In this document: piece by piece, positions 45,467 to 54,165 of the stretch | How positions within the stretch are numbered: position 1 is the stretch's first letter | Layout of the letters: each line of letters starts with the position of its first letter | Assembly: GCF_003345355.1 (NCBI RefSeq) | Contig: NZ_QQNB01000001.1 | Coordinates: 930,001-994,000, forward strand | DNA length: 64,000 nucleotides | DNA from: Sphingomonas aracearum | GTDB taxonomy: Bacteria > Pseudomonadota > Alphaproteobacteria > Sphingomonadales > Sphingomonadaceae | Direction of reading: 5' to 3' | Made by a program: the position numbers and the translations under genes | Notes under the pieces: model-generated | What the model saw: the letters and a program-made list of their open reading frames with translations, nothing else | What the model was told of the DNA's origin: nothing | The model's database searches: none

Positions 45467-47221
45467 CTATTCCAGCCCGATCTTCTTCGCCCGTTCCGCG
45501 ATGTCCGCATTGAGCGCCAGCGCGGCCGTGCGGTCCGCATCCGCTTCCTGCATACGGCCCAGCTTCCGCCTGGCCAGCGACCGGCCGTACAGCGATCCGG
45601 CGTTCTTCGGGGAAAGCTTCAGCGCCATGTCATAGTCGGCGAGCGCGCCGGCCGTGTCGCCGCTGCGCAGCTTCACCAGCGCCCGGCTGTCGAAATAGGA
45701 CCCGTCCTGCCCGCGCAGCCGGATCGCGGCGTTGCAATCGTCCAGCGCCTTGTCCAGCTCGCGCCCGAGCTGCGCGCGCGCCCAGCAGCGCCCGTTGAAG
45801 GCGCCAGCCCGGCTGCTGTCCCGGGCATGGTCGCGGAACCATAGATCGTAATTGGCCAGCGCCTTTTCCGGCGCGCCATGCCCGTTCCAGAACGCCGCCA
45901 CGCCGAGCCGCTTGTCAGACGACGGCGCCAGCGCGGCGTCGGCCGCGGCCATGTCCTCGATCGCGCCCTTCTCGTCCTTGGCGGCTGCCCGGCCCGATGC
46001 CCGCATCATGCGCGCATCGACGTGGGTGGGGTCGAGCTTCAGCACGCGGTCGAGATCAGCCAGCGCCCGCCGCGGCTGCCGCGTGGCGAGCTGCGCCATC
46101 GCCCGCTGGTAGAAGAAGCGCGGCTCGTTTGGGGCAAGTTCGCAGGCCTTGTCGAAATCGGCCAGCGCCGCATCGAAGCGCCGGTTGGACGCCAGCACCG
46201 CACCCCGCCGGGCAAAGGCCTCGGCCGTGGTCGGCTCGGGCTCGGTGCTGGTCAGGTCCAGCCGCTTGCCCGCCGTGTCCACCGCCCCGCGCGGGCTGAG
46301 GCCGAACACGGGTCCGCCTTCATAGGTGAAGTACATGAGCCCTTGCGCATTGGAGACGAACATGCGGTGCGTCAGGAAGAAGTCGGAGCCGATCAGCATG
46401 TCCGCGCCGCCCAGGTCGACATCGGCGATGGTGATCTTCGGCTTGAACAGCCGCTCGCCGGCCAGGTCGATGCTGTCGAAGGTGGCCCGCCAGGTGGGTA
46501 TCCGGCGGCTGCCCACGCCCCCCGTCTCGCCCGATCGCTCCACGCCGGGCGAAGCGGGGGTCACGCCGATCCGCTTGGCGGCCGCCAGCGACAGCAGCGA
46601 GCCTTGCGCACCCGTGTCGAACTCCGCCCTCACCTTCACGCCGTTGATGAGCACGGTGGCGATCGTATGCGGCTTGAACCGGGAGATCGGATCGCGTTCT
46701 TCCAGCCGGATGGTGGAAAACGGCCGCTCGCCCGCCCAATAGGCCAGCGTCGCCTTGTCGCAATCGGTGGTCCGCATCAGCCGCACCGCGCCATGCGGCA
46801 GGTCATATTCCACATCGGCGAGACCCAGGATGTTCTGACCCAGCAGCCCGGCCGTGCCCGTGTCGCTGCCGCCGACGATGAAGTCCGCCTTGGGCAGCGT
46901 CACGCCGCCCAGCTTGAAGTCGCGGGTGGTGCCGATGCCCACCGAGGAGGTGCCGCCGACGCCCTTCACGTAGAAGCTGGGTGGGGCCGGGCGCACTTGC
47001 ACGCCGAATTCGGCCGCGCTCGCGCGCGACAGGGTGCTGTAGAAGGCGCCGCTGTCGACGATGAAGTGCGCGTCCTTGCCGCCGAACTGCGCCGTGACCA
47101 TCGGCCGGCGCCCGGCCATGGTGACGGGCAGTTCCAGCATCTTGCCGACCTTGCACGCCGCCGCCGCCGGCTGCGCCGCCAGCAGCGCACATCCGCCCAG
47201 CACCCATCCGCGCCACTTCAT
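45467..47221 (-). CDS. Exported double retropepsin-TPR protein
   Basis: The 584-aa protein has a signal peptide (about 1-21, AAAA-C). It has two retropepsin-like aspartic protease halves: the first has AHFIVDSGAFYSTLS (Asp56) and AGLLGQNILGLADVEYD; the second has AEFDTGAQGSLLS (Asp202) and ADMLIGSDFFLTHR. Together they could form a pseudo-dimeric pepsin-like site. The C-terminal ~230 residues are TPR repeats (AEAFARRGAVLASNRRFDAALADFDKA). ATG at 47221 was chosen for the signal peptide. It is convergent with the SET gene, eight bases apart. Confidence 0.85.
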   Translation of the reverse strand: MKWRGWVLGGCALLAAQPAAAACKVGKMLELPVTMAGRRPMVTAQFGGKDAHFIVDSGAFYSTLSRASAAEFGVQVRPAPPSFYVKGVGGTSSVGIGTTRDFKLGGVTLPKADFIVGGSDTGTAGLLGQNILGLADVEYDLPHGAVRLMRTTDCDKATLAYWAGERPFSTIRLEERDPISRFKPHTIATVLINGVKVRAEFDTGAQGSLLSLAAAKRIGVTPASPGVERSGETGGVGSRRIPTWRATFDSIDLAGERLFKPKITIADVDLGGADMLIGSDFFLTHRMFVSNAQGLMYFTYEGGPVFGLSPRGAVDTAGKRLDLTSTEPEPTTAEAFARRGAVLASNRRFDAALADFDKACELAPNEPRFFYQRAMAQLATRQPRRALADLDRVLKLDPTHVDARMMRASGRAAAKDEKGAIEDMAAADAALAPSSDKRLGVAAFWNGHGAPEKALANYDLWFRDHARDSSRAGAFNGRCWARAQLGRELDKALDDCNAAIRLRGQDGSYFDSRALVKLRSGDTAGALADYDMALKLSPKNAGSLYGRSLARRKLGRMQEADADRTAALALNADIAERAKKIGLE

Positions 47222-47300
47222 GCGATCCCCCCGGCCCTTTTCTGCCCTTCTGCGGCATCCTAGCGCGCGCAGGCATCCGGGCAAGCGAGTTCGGGCGAGT

Positions 47301-49133
47301 TCAGGCGGCCGCCCGCATCTCCGCCGGCGCGCTCGGCAGCGTCAGGATCGCGCTCGCCCCCAGCCCCCGTCCGGCGCTTTCCAGGCGCAGGCCGCCGCCC
47401 ATGGCGTTCATCGAATTGGCGCACCAGTGAAGGCCGAGGCCGCCGGACTTGTGCGCCCGGGTGGAGAAACCGCGCTGGAACAGACCCGCCGTCGTCTCCG
47501 GCGCGAAGCCCTCCCCATCGTCGCGGATCGAAATGGTCGTGCGCCCGTCCTGCTCGTACGCCGAAACCGTGATGCTGCCGGTATCGGCGCCCCCGGCGGC
47601 GATCGCTTCGCCGGCATTGCCGAACAGATTGCCGATCACCTGGCTCAGGATCACGCGGTTCGCCAGCACCCAGAATGGTTGCGCAGGAAAGCTGAACGCG
47701 ATCGAGAGTCCCTGTGCGTAGCGGGCCAGCGCCGCGTTCTGCGCCACGATCGCGGTGACGTCGACCGGCTCCAGCACGGGCCGTTCGTGCGCATGGGCCT
47801 GCTGCTCGCCGATGATGTCCAGCACCACGCGCATCGCCTCGCGCCCGGTTGCCAGCTGTTCGCGCTGCCACGCGCGATCCCGGGCAAAGGCGTCCACCGC
47901 CGCCGTCAGAAAGGCGAGCAGCTTCTCGCGCCGCGCCGGCGGCAGGTCGTCGCGGGCAAGCTCGCCCACCGCGCGCTCGAACAGGGCGCGGTCCACGGCC
48001 GGCGGCTGCGCCACCCCCTGTGACAGGATGGTGCTGATCGGGTTCAGCGCGTTGCGCACGTTGTGCATGACGGCAATCGCGCTTTCGGTGCGGCCAAGCT
48101 CGAAGCTCTGCACCTCCAGCTGTTCGCGCAGGTCCTTCAGCTGCGTCAGCATCGCGTTGAAGCTGCAACCCAGCGAGCCGACTTCGTCCGGCCGGTCCGC
48201 CTCCTCCAGCAAGGTAAGCGCACCCGACGCACGCACCCGCTGCATGTGCGCCTCCACCCGACCCAGCGGGGCGAGCACCAGCCGGGCGATCAGTCTTCGC
48301 AAGACCAGCAGCAGCACGGCAAGCAGCACGATCGTCCCGGCCACCGCGAAGCCCAGCATCCGCTGCCCCAGCAGCGACACGGCGCGGGGAACCGCGAAGG
48401 TCGCATTGGCGATCGGTTGCCCGACCCAGCCCGGCACGGGCACCGCGATGGTGACGGTGCGGCTTTCCGGCACCGCGGCCGGACGGTTGCCGAACTCCAG
48501 CCGCGCGGCGACCTGGAGCAGCTGGGAAAGCTGGGCCGAGGTGATGGTGCGGGCCATCAGCACGAACCCGCGTGGCGCGCCCGACCCGTCGCTGCGCCGC
48601 ACCTGCGCGACACCGATCGCGGCGATCACGGAGCCAAGGCGGGTATAGAAATGCGCGGAGTTCCGCCGCGCGGTGGCACGGGCAAGGTCGAGGCGGGCAA
48701 TCGCCTGCACCAGCCGGGCGCGCAGTTCCGGCCGATCCCTGCCGGTGGCCGGATCGAGCCACCGCGCGATCACCACCCCGCCGTCCGGAGTGACATAGGC
48801 CATGCCGCTCACGTCAAGGTTCTGCATCGCCAGCGGGGAGAAGCTTTCCTGCTCGAACGCGCGACCGGGATGCACCATGTACTCGTAGCTGGCGTTCCAG
48901 TCGCCATAGTCGCGAACCGCATTCTCCACCTTGGCCGCATAGTCGCCCAGCGCCACGCGCGTTCGCTCGACATGGCCGGCGATCGCCTCCGCCTCCAACC
49001 GTTCGAAACTGGGCGTGATGACGGCCACCAGCAGCAGCGTGATCGCCGCCGCCCCGGCCAGACCCACCGCGGTGAGCACGAACACGAGCTTTGCCCCGAG
49101 CGAGCGGGGTGCATGGGTGAGCAGTCGCGGCAT
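47301..49133 (-). CDS. CHASE4-HAMP sensor histidine kinase
   Basis: The 610-aa protein has membrane spans at about 14-40 and 258-278 enclosing a periplasmic CHASE4-like domain with DYGDWNASYEY (about 75-85). HAMP (279-335) leads to a dimerisation helix whose H-box is atypical: MHNVRNALNPIS, His357. The ATPase has N-box NLFGNAGEAI, G1 IRDDGEGF and G2 GGLGLHW. It is just downstream of the REC-GGDEF-EAL gene (5-base gap), so they are likely partners. The true start at 49133 replaces the longer track frame. Confidence 0.9.
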   Translation of the reverse strand: MPRLLTHAPRSLGAKLVFVLTAVGLAGAAAITLLLVAVITPSFERLEAEAIAGHVERTRVALGDYAAKVENAVRDYGDWNASYEYMVHPGRAFEQESFSPLAMQNLDVSGMAYVTPDGGVVIARWLDPATGRDRPELRARLVQAIARLDLARATARRNSAHFYTRLGSVIAAIGVAQVRRSDGSGAPRGFVLMARTITSAQLSQLLQVAARLEFGNRPAAVPESRTVTIAVPVPGWVGQPIANATFAVPRAVSLLGQRMLGFAVAGTIVLLAVLLLVLRRLIARLVLAPLGRVEAHMQRVRASGALTLLEEADRPDEVGSLGCSFNAMLTQLKDLREQLEVQSFELGRTESAIAVMHNVRNALNPISTILSQGVAQPPAVDRALFERAVGELARDDLPPARREKLLAFLTAAVDAFARDRAWQREQLATGREAMRVVLDIIGEQQAHAHERPVLEPVDVTAIVAQNAALARYAQGLSIAFSFPAQPFWVLANRVILSQVIGNLFGNAGEAIAAGGADTGSITVSAYEQDGRTTISIRDDGEGFAPETTAGLFQRGFSTRAHKSGGLGLHWCANSMNAMGGGLRLESAGRGLGASAILTLPSAPAEMRAAA

Positions 49134-49138
49134 GGCGG

Positions 49139-51022
49139 TCAGCCGTGCGTGCCGTTGGCCGCCAGCGGCTCCTCTTCGGCGTCGGGCGAGTGCATGTAGC
49201 GCTCGGCCGCCATGTCGCGCGCGAGCTCGGCGATCACCGGCCGCGAGAAGAAATATCCCTGCAGGTGGCTCGCCCCCGCCAGCCGCAGCGCCTGAACCTG
49301 CGCCTCCGTCTCGACGCCCTCGGCGCAGACCGTCAGGCCCAGCGAGCGGCCAAGATGCACGATCGAATGGACGATCGCCGCCGACTCCCGCTCCCGGCCC
49401 ATGCCGTCGATGAAGCTGCGGTCGATCTTCAGGCAATCGAGCGCGAACTTGCGGATGTTGTAGAGCGAGGAATAGCCGGTGCCGAAATCGTCCAGCGCGA
49501 TGCGGAAGCCCATCTGCCGCAGCTTGTAGAGCGTTTCCGCCGCGCGATCGGCATCGTCGAAGATCGCGGTTTCGGTGATCTCGATCTGCACGCGATGCGG
49601 CTCCACGCCTGCGCGCTGCGCCCGCTCCACGATATGCCCGACGAAATTGTGCCGGCGGAACTGGCGCGGGCTGAAATTGACCGACACGTACTGACCCGGC
49701 CAGTGCGCGAGCTCGGCCAGCGCGCCGTCCAGCACCCAGTCGCCCAGCTCGTGGATGAGGTTGGACTCTTCCGCGATCGGGATGAACATGGCCGGGCTGA
49801 CCGGGCCGAATTCCTCCGTGTTCCAGCGCAACAGCGCCTCGAAGCCGACGATCTCCAGATCGTGGCCGGCGACGATCGGCTGATAGGCAAGGCTCAGCTC
49901 GCCGCGCTCCAGCGCCTGCGCGAGACCGCCCTCGATGCGGCGGCGAAAGCGGATGGATTCGTCCATGCTCTCGTCGAACACGCGGGCGACGCCACGGCCG
50001 GATTGCTTGGCGGCGTTCAGCGCCAGGTCGGCGCGGCGCAGCACGTCGATCGGATCGGGCTGCGCATCGGGGTGCACGAACACCAGCCCGGCCGAGGCGC
50101 CGCCCTGCACCGAATGGCCGAAGATGCGGAAGCTCCCCGCGCAATCACCGATGAACCGCTGGCATAGCATCTCGGCCGCCTCCTCGCCCGGCGCCTCGAA
50201 CAACAGGCCGAACTCGTCGCCGCCCAGGCGGGCGACCATGCCACCCGCGGGCATGTGGCTGCTGAGCGCCGCATGGATCTGGCGCAGGAAATCGTCGCCG
50301 GCCAGATGGCCCAGCGTGTCGTTGACCAGCTTGAACCGGTCGAGATCGACCATCGCCACCGCCAGCCCCCGATCGCCGCGCACCCGCTCGCCCAGCGCGC
50401 GCAGGAAGGCGAGCCGGTTGGGCGCCTCGGTCAGCGAGTCATGGTTGGCGATGAACAGCGCCTTGGACTCGTTGGCCGCCAGCTCGCGGCCCTGCTCCTC
50501 CAGCTGCACCACCTGCCGGGCGAGCTGCGCGCGCGCTGCGGCCAGCTCGCGATCGGCATGCCAGCGTTGGCCCAGTGCCGTTGCGGTCTGCACCACCTCG
50601 GCCACCTCGAACGGCTTGGCGATGTAGAAGATCTTGTCCGCCGGGCCGGCGACCCTGGCGATCTCCAGCGGCGAGAAGTCGGAAAAGCCGGTGACGATGA
50701 CGAGGTTGACCTCGGGGTCCAGCGCCCGGATGCGCCGCGCGGTCTCCTTGCCGTCGATGCCGGGCGGCATGCGCACGTCGATGAACGCAACGGCGAACGG
50801 CTCGCCCGCGGCCAGCGCGCGCTCCACCTCGCGGACACCGTCCACGCCCTGGCTGGCATGGGTCAGCGCGAAATGCTCGCGCGCCTCCGTTGCCGGCGCC
50901 TCGTCGCCGAACAGCTCGGCCGCCATTGCATCGAGTCCGTCGTTTCCGCCGTCAGCAGGCGCGAAACTGCGCCGGTAGCTGTCGTGCATGCCCGGTTCGT
51001 CGTCGACGATCAGAATGCGCAT
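49139..51022 (-). CDS. REC-GGDEF-EAL response regulator
   Basis: The 627-aa protein has a receiver domain (about 1-145) with acidic pair Asp7/Asp8 and phospho-Asp82 in FIDVRMPP, plus an unusual ~30-residue acidic insert after the first helix. A coiled linker follows, then GGDEF with an intact GGDEF signature (about 267-271) and an EAL domain with EALLRW (395-400). The RxxD inhibitory site is absent, so product control may be weak. Both c-di-GMP synthesis and breakdown are possible. The upstream gene order with the histidine kinase implies a phosphorelay. Confidence 0.92.
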   Translation of the reverse strand: MRILIVDDEPGMHDSYRRSFAPADGGNDGLDAMAAELFGDEAPATEAREHFALTHASQGVDGVREVERALAAGEPFAVAFIDVRMPPGIDGKETARRIRALDPEVNLVIVTGFSDFSPLEIARVAGPADKIFYIAKPFEVAEVVQTATALGQRWHADRELAAARAQLARQVVQLEEQGRELAANESKALFIANHDSLTEAPNRLAFLRALGERVRGDRGLAVAMVDLDRFKLVNDTLGHLAGDDFLRQIHAALSSHMPAGGMVARLGGDEFGLLFEAPGEEAAEMLCQRFIGDCAGSFRIFGHSVQGGASAGLVFVHPDAQPDPIDVLRRADLALNAAKQSGRGVARVFDESMDESIRFRRRIEGGLAQALERGELSLAYQPIVAGHDLEIVGFEALLRWNTEEFGPVSPAMFIPIAEESNLIHELGDWVLDGALAELAHWPGQYVSVNFSPRQFRRHNFVGHIVERAQRAGVEPHRVQIEITETAIFDDADRAAETLYKLRQMGFRIALDDFGTGYSSLYNIRKFALDCLKIDRSFIDGMGRERESAAIVHSIVHLGRSLGLTVCAEGVETEAQVQALRLAGASHLQGYFFSRPVIAELARDMAAERYMHSPDAEEEPLAANGTHG

Positions 51023-51105
51023 GGATCTCACCGCCTGTGGTTCCCTCAAGGGCACGTCCGGCCCTTGCCACGGCGTAACCGAAGGCGGTTAAGGCGTCGT
51101 AAACG

Positions 51106-52005
51106 CTAGGGGGCCCCGGTCGCGGCAAGCGCTTGTTCCGCCAGCACGATCGCGCCCAGCGGCCCTGCCCGCCCGGCCAGCGCGGGGGGCACCACGAAGC
51201 CGTCCATGTCCGCCAGCGGCGCGGTCTCGATATACCCGGCAAGGCTTTCGCGCAGGCGCGTGCGAATACGCGGAAACAGGTCCGCCTCGCCCAGCATCAC
51301 GCCGCCGCCCATCACGATGCGGCGCGGCACGCCCGTCAGCACCAGGGTGTGGCAAAGCTGCGCCAGGGCATGCGCCACCGTGTTCCAGGCCGGATGGTCG
51401 CTCGGCAGTTCCGGCCCGGGAATTCCGGTTCGCGCCTGGATGGAAGGGCCGCTGGCCAGCCCTTCGCAGCAATCGCCGTGAAACGGGCAGGTGCCGGCAA
51501 AGCTGTCCCCGGCCAGACGTGCGATGCGGACGTGGCCGAACTCGCTGTGCGTCATGCCGGAGACGGGTCGCCCCCCGGCGATCAGGCCGACACCGATGCC
51601 CGTGCCCACGGTGGCATAGGCGAAATCGTCCAGGCCCATCGCGGCGCCCCAGCGACCTTCCGCCAGAGCGGCGCCGACCACATCCGTATCGAACCCGATC
51701 GGCACGCCGTAGCGCTGCCCCAGCCGCGGGGCGAGCGGCGCATGCGCCCAGCCCGGCTTGGGTGTCGCGGCGATGCTGCCATACTCCGGCAAGGCCCGGT
51801 CGATCACCACCGGGCCGAAGCTGGCGATGCCGAGGGCGGCGAAATCCCGCCAGCGATCCAGCACCGCCTCGATCGCCGGCAGGGTCTCGTCCGGCCGCGT
51901 GGTCGGGATGGTCACTTCCTCGCGCACGTCGTCGGGGCCGGTCGCAAGGATGCAGATGCACTTGGTGCCGCCAAGCTCCACGCCGGCGAAAAGAGGCTGG
52001 GTCAT
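51106..52005 (-). CDS. ROK family sugar kinase
   Basis: This 299-aa ROK kinase has the N-terminal phosphate loop GVELGGTKCICILA and phosphate-2 ATVGTGIGVGLI. Catalytic Asp is in GFDTDV (about 105). A zinc-binding set His-x(n)-Cys is visible in SEFGHVRI and CPFHGDCCEGLASGPSI. The sequence resembles bacterial fructokinase-type ROK kinases rather than glucokinases, so fructose is the likeliest substrate, but mannose or GlcNAc are possible. It is divergent from the amidohydrolase gene. Confidence 0.9.
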   Translation of the reverse strand: MTQPLFAGVELGGTKCICILATGPDDVREEVTIPTTRPDETLPAIEAVLDRWRDFAALGIASFGPVVIDRALPEYGSIAATPKPGWAHAPLAPRLGQRYGVPIGFDTDVVGAALAEGRWGAAMGLDDFAYATVGTGIGVGLIAGGRPVSGMTHSEFGHVRIARLAGDSFAGTCPFHGDCCEGLASGPSIQARTGIPGPELPSDHPAWNTVAHALAQLCHTLVLTGVPRRIVMGGGVMLGEADLFPRIRTRLRESLAGYIETAPLADMDGFVVPPALAGRAGPLGAIVLAEQALAATGAP

Positions 52006-52305
52006 GCCGCGATCCTAGACGCTCGGCGCGACTGTCGCCAGACCGGGCCTTCGCCCGACGTCAACACCGGCCACCGCTCGCGAGGGCGCGATCCTGCACC
52101 GGTTCGGGCGAACGCGTCCGGCGGTCCCTGCCGGCTGAAAACTCCGGCGATCGCCCGCGCCGCAAAAAGTTTGTTGACATATGCAGGTCTTTATAGCCCA
52201 TTTATGACAAAACACGGCCATGCGTTGGTATCTTATTGCCTGCGAGCGCGGGAAAGCCGGTAAAAGCCTTGGGAGGGGACGTCGGCGATCGGAACGGGGG
52301 GAAGA
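52006..52305. other. 300-bp promoter gap before the peptidase locus
   Basis: The first part is featureless. An AT-rich island at 52162-52240 has AAAAAGTTTGTTGACATAT (TTGACA at 52174-52179) and ATGACAAAAC, the only such stretch for several kilobases. The strong -35-like TTGACA lacks a well-spaced -10. It shares AAAAGTTT-TTGAC and AT-A/G-ACAAAA words with the promoter region of the TonB receptor gene. Confidence 0.5.
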
Positions 52306-54129
52306 ATGAACGTCATCGATGACAGCCGCGGCCGCTCGCGCAAGAAGAGGGCACGGGCAAAGCTGCTCCCGGGCGGGCTGCTGGCCGCGCTGCCCCTGCT
52401 GCTGGGCGCCGCCGCCGGATCGCCGGCGGACGAGGTCACCGCGATCACCGGCGCGACCATCTTCGATGCCACCGGCGCGGCGCCGCACGTCGGCACCGTG
52501 GTGATCCGGGGCGACCGGATCGTCGCGGTCGGACAGGTCACGGTGCCGCGAGGCGCCCGGGTGATCGACGCGCGCGGCAAGGCGCTGCTCCCCGGCTTTT
52601 TCGACGTCCACACGCACTGGACGCCCGCCGGCGCCCCCGCGACCCTGCCGCAGATCGCGACCAGCTATGTGCGCTCCGGCGTCACCACGGTGAACGACTT
52701 TCACGAGCAGCCCGAAAGCTATGCGCCGCGCCGCAAATGGCTGGCCGGCATCGCCGCCCCGCATGTGAACTTCGCGGCGCGGATCAGCACGCCGGGCGGT
52801 CACGGTGCCGACTGGGGCGATCAGGCGACCACGATCTGGATCAACACGCCGGAGGCGGCGCGCGCCGCGATCGAGCGGCTGAAGCCCTACAAGCCGGATC
52901 TCATCAAGGCGTTCACCGATGGCTGGCGCTATGGTGCCGGGCCCGACAATAGCAGCATGGACGAAGGGACGCTCAAGGCACTGGTCCAGGCGTCGCACGC
53001 GGCCGGCCTGAAGGTGTTGACCCATACGGTGACGGTGGACCGGGGAGCGATCGCGGCGCGCGCCGGCATCGATGGCCTGGGACACGGGCTGCAGGACCGG
53101 CCGATCGACCCGGACTCGCTGAAGACCATCGTGCAGTCGGGCATGGCGATGGCCCCCACGCTGGCGGTGTACGAACCGGGCAAGAACGGCGCGAGCCCGG
53201 ACCCATCCGATCCGCGCGTGAAATCCAGCCTGCGCAAGTTCGGCTATGCGCTCGGCAACGTGAAGGCGATGCATGCCGCCGGCGTGCCGATCGCGCTCGG
53301 CACCGATGCCGGGATGCCGGGAACGCCGCACGGTTCCTCCTCGCTGCACGAGATGGAGCTGCTGGTGCGCGCCGGGCTGACGCCTGCCCAGGCGCTGATC
53401 GCGGGCACGGCGACCAGCGCGAAGGTGATGAACCTCGATGCCGACCGCGGCACCATTCAGCCCGGCAAGCGCGCCGACATCGTGCTGATCGACGGCAGGC
53501 CGTGGGAGAACATCGCCGACGTGCGCAAGATCGCGTCCGTGCTGATCGACGGCCGCCTGGTGGTGGGCCCGGGCGCGCCGCCGCTGCCCGCGGGCAACGC
53601 CGCCACCCGCCTGCCCTCCGCCCCCGTCGCGCCGCTGATCGACGATTTCGAGCGGGCCGACCGGCGCACCGCCCTCGACACGCTGCGCCTCGAGGACACC
53701 GATGGCGGCATCAGTCGCTCCGTCGAGATCACCCAGCTGGTGCCGCGCGGCACAGGCCATGCACTACAGGTCGCGGCACGATTGGCGATCAAGCAGGATG
53801 CCACTGCCGGCGTCTCCTTTCCCTTGACCCGCGGGTCCGTACGCCCGGTCACCGTGCGACGGTATCGCGCGCTGCGCTTCGCGCTGAAGGGCACCGGCAG
53901 CTACACCGTGCGCTTCATCGGCGACGGTGGCGAGTGGAGCGCGGCCGTGCAGGGTACGCGAGACTGGACCGAGCAGACGGTGCCGTTCTCCGCGCTGCAA
54001 CCGGTCTCCTCCGCGCGGCGCCGCGGTGCGCCCTGGACCGGCGAGGCGATCTACGAGGTCGAGATCGGCGCAGCCCGCGGCCCGGGCGAAACGCTGGCCT
54101 TCGAGCTCGACGACCTGCGCTTTCAGTAA
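52306..54129 (+). CDS. Exported amidohydrolase with C-terminal CIA30 domain
   Basis: The 607-aa protein has a basic, possibly Tat-like leader (RSRKKRARAK then a hydrophobic segment, about 20-40). The amidohydrolase barrel (about 45-435) has DVHTHW (first metal site), LIKAFTDGW (possible bridging Lys), THTV, GLGHG and ALGTDAGM. About 450-607 is a beta-rich CIA30-like domain (IDDFERADRRTALDTLRLEDTDGG ... AFELDDLRF) that often acts as a carbohydrate- or partner-binding module. Substrate unknown. ATG 52306 has a GGGGGGAAG site. First gene of a five-gene same-strand run. Confidence 0.85.
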   Translation: MNVIDDSRGRSRKKRARAKLLPGGLLAALPLLLGAAAGSPADEVTAITGATIFDATGAAPHVGTVVIRGDRIVAVGQVTVPRGARVIDARGKALLPGFFDVHTHWTPAGAPATLPQIATSYVRSGVTTVNDFHEQPESYAPRRKWLAGIAAPHVNFAARISTPGGHGADWGDQATTIWINTPEAARAAIERLKPYKPDLIKAFTDGWRYGAGPDNSSMDEGTLKALVQASHAAGLKVLTHTVTVDRGAIAARAGIDGLGHGLQDRPIDPDSLKTIVQSGMAMAPTLAVYEPGKNGASPDPSDPRVKSSLRKFGYALGNVKAMHAAGVPIALGTDAGMPGTPHGSSSLHEMELLVRAGLTPAQALIAGTATSAKVMNLDADRGTIQPGKRADIVLIDGRPWENIADVRKIASVLIDGRLVVGPGAPPLPAGNAATRLPSAPVAPLIDDFERADRRTALDTLRLEDTDGGISRSVEITQLVPRGTGHALQVAARLAIKQDATAGVSFPLTRGSVRPVTVRRYRALRFALKGTGSYTVRFIGDGGEWSAAVQGTRDWTEQTVPFSALQPVSSARRRGAPWTGEAIYEVEIGAARGPGETLAFELDDLRFQ

Positions 54130-54165
54130 GCGCCCTTGCCACACAAAAACCGACGGGGACACCCG

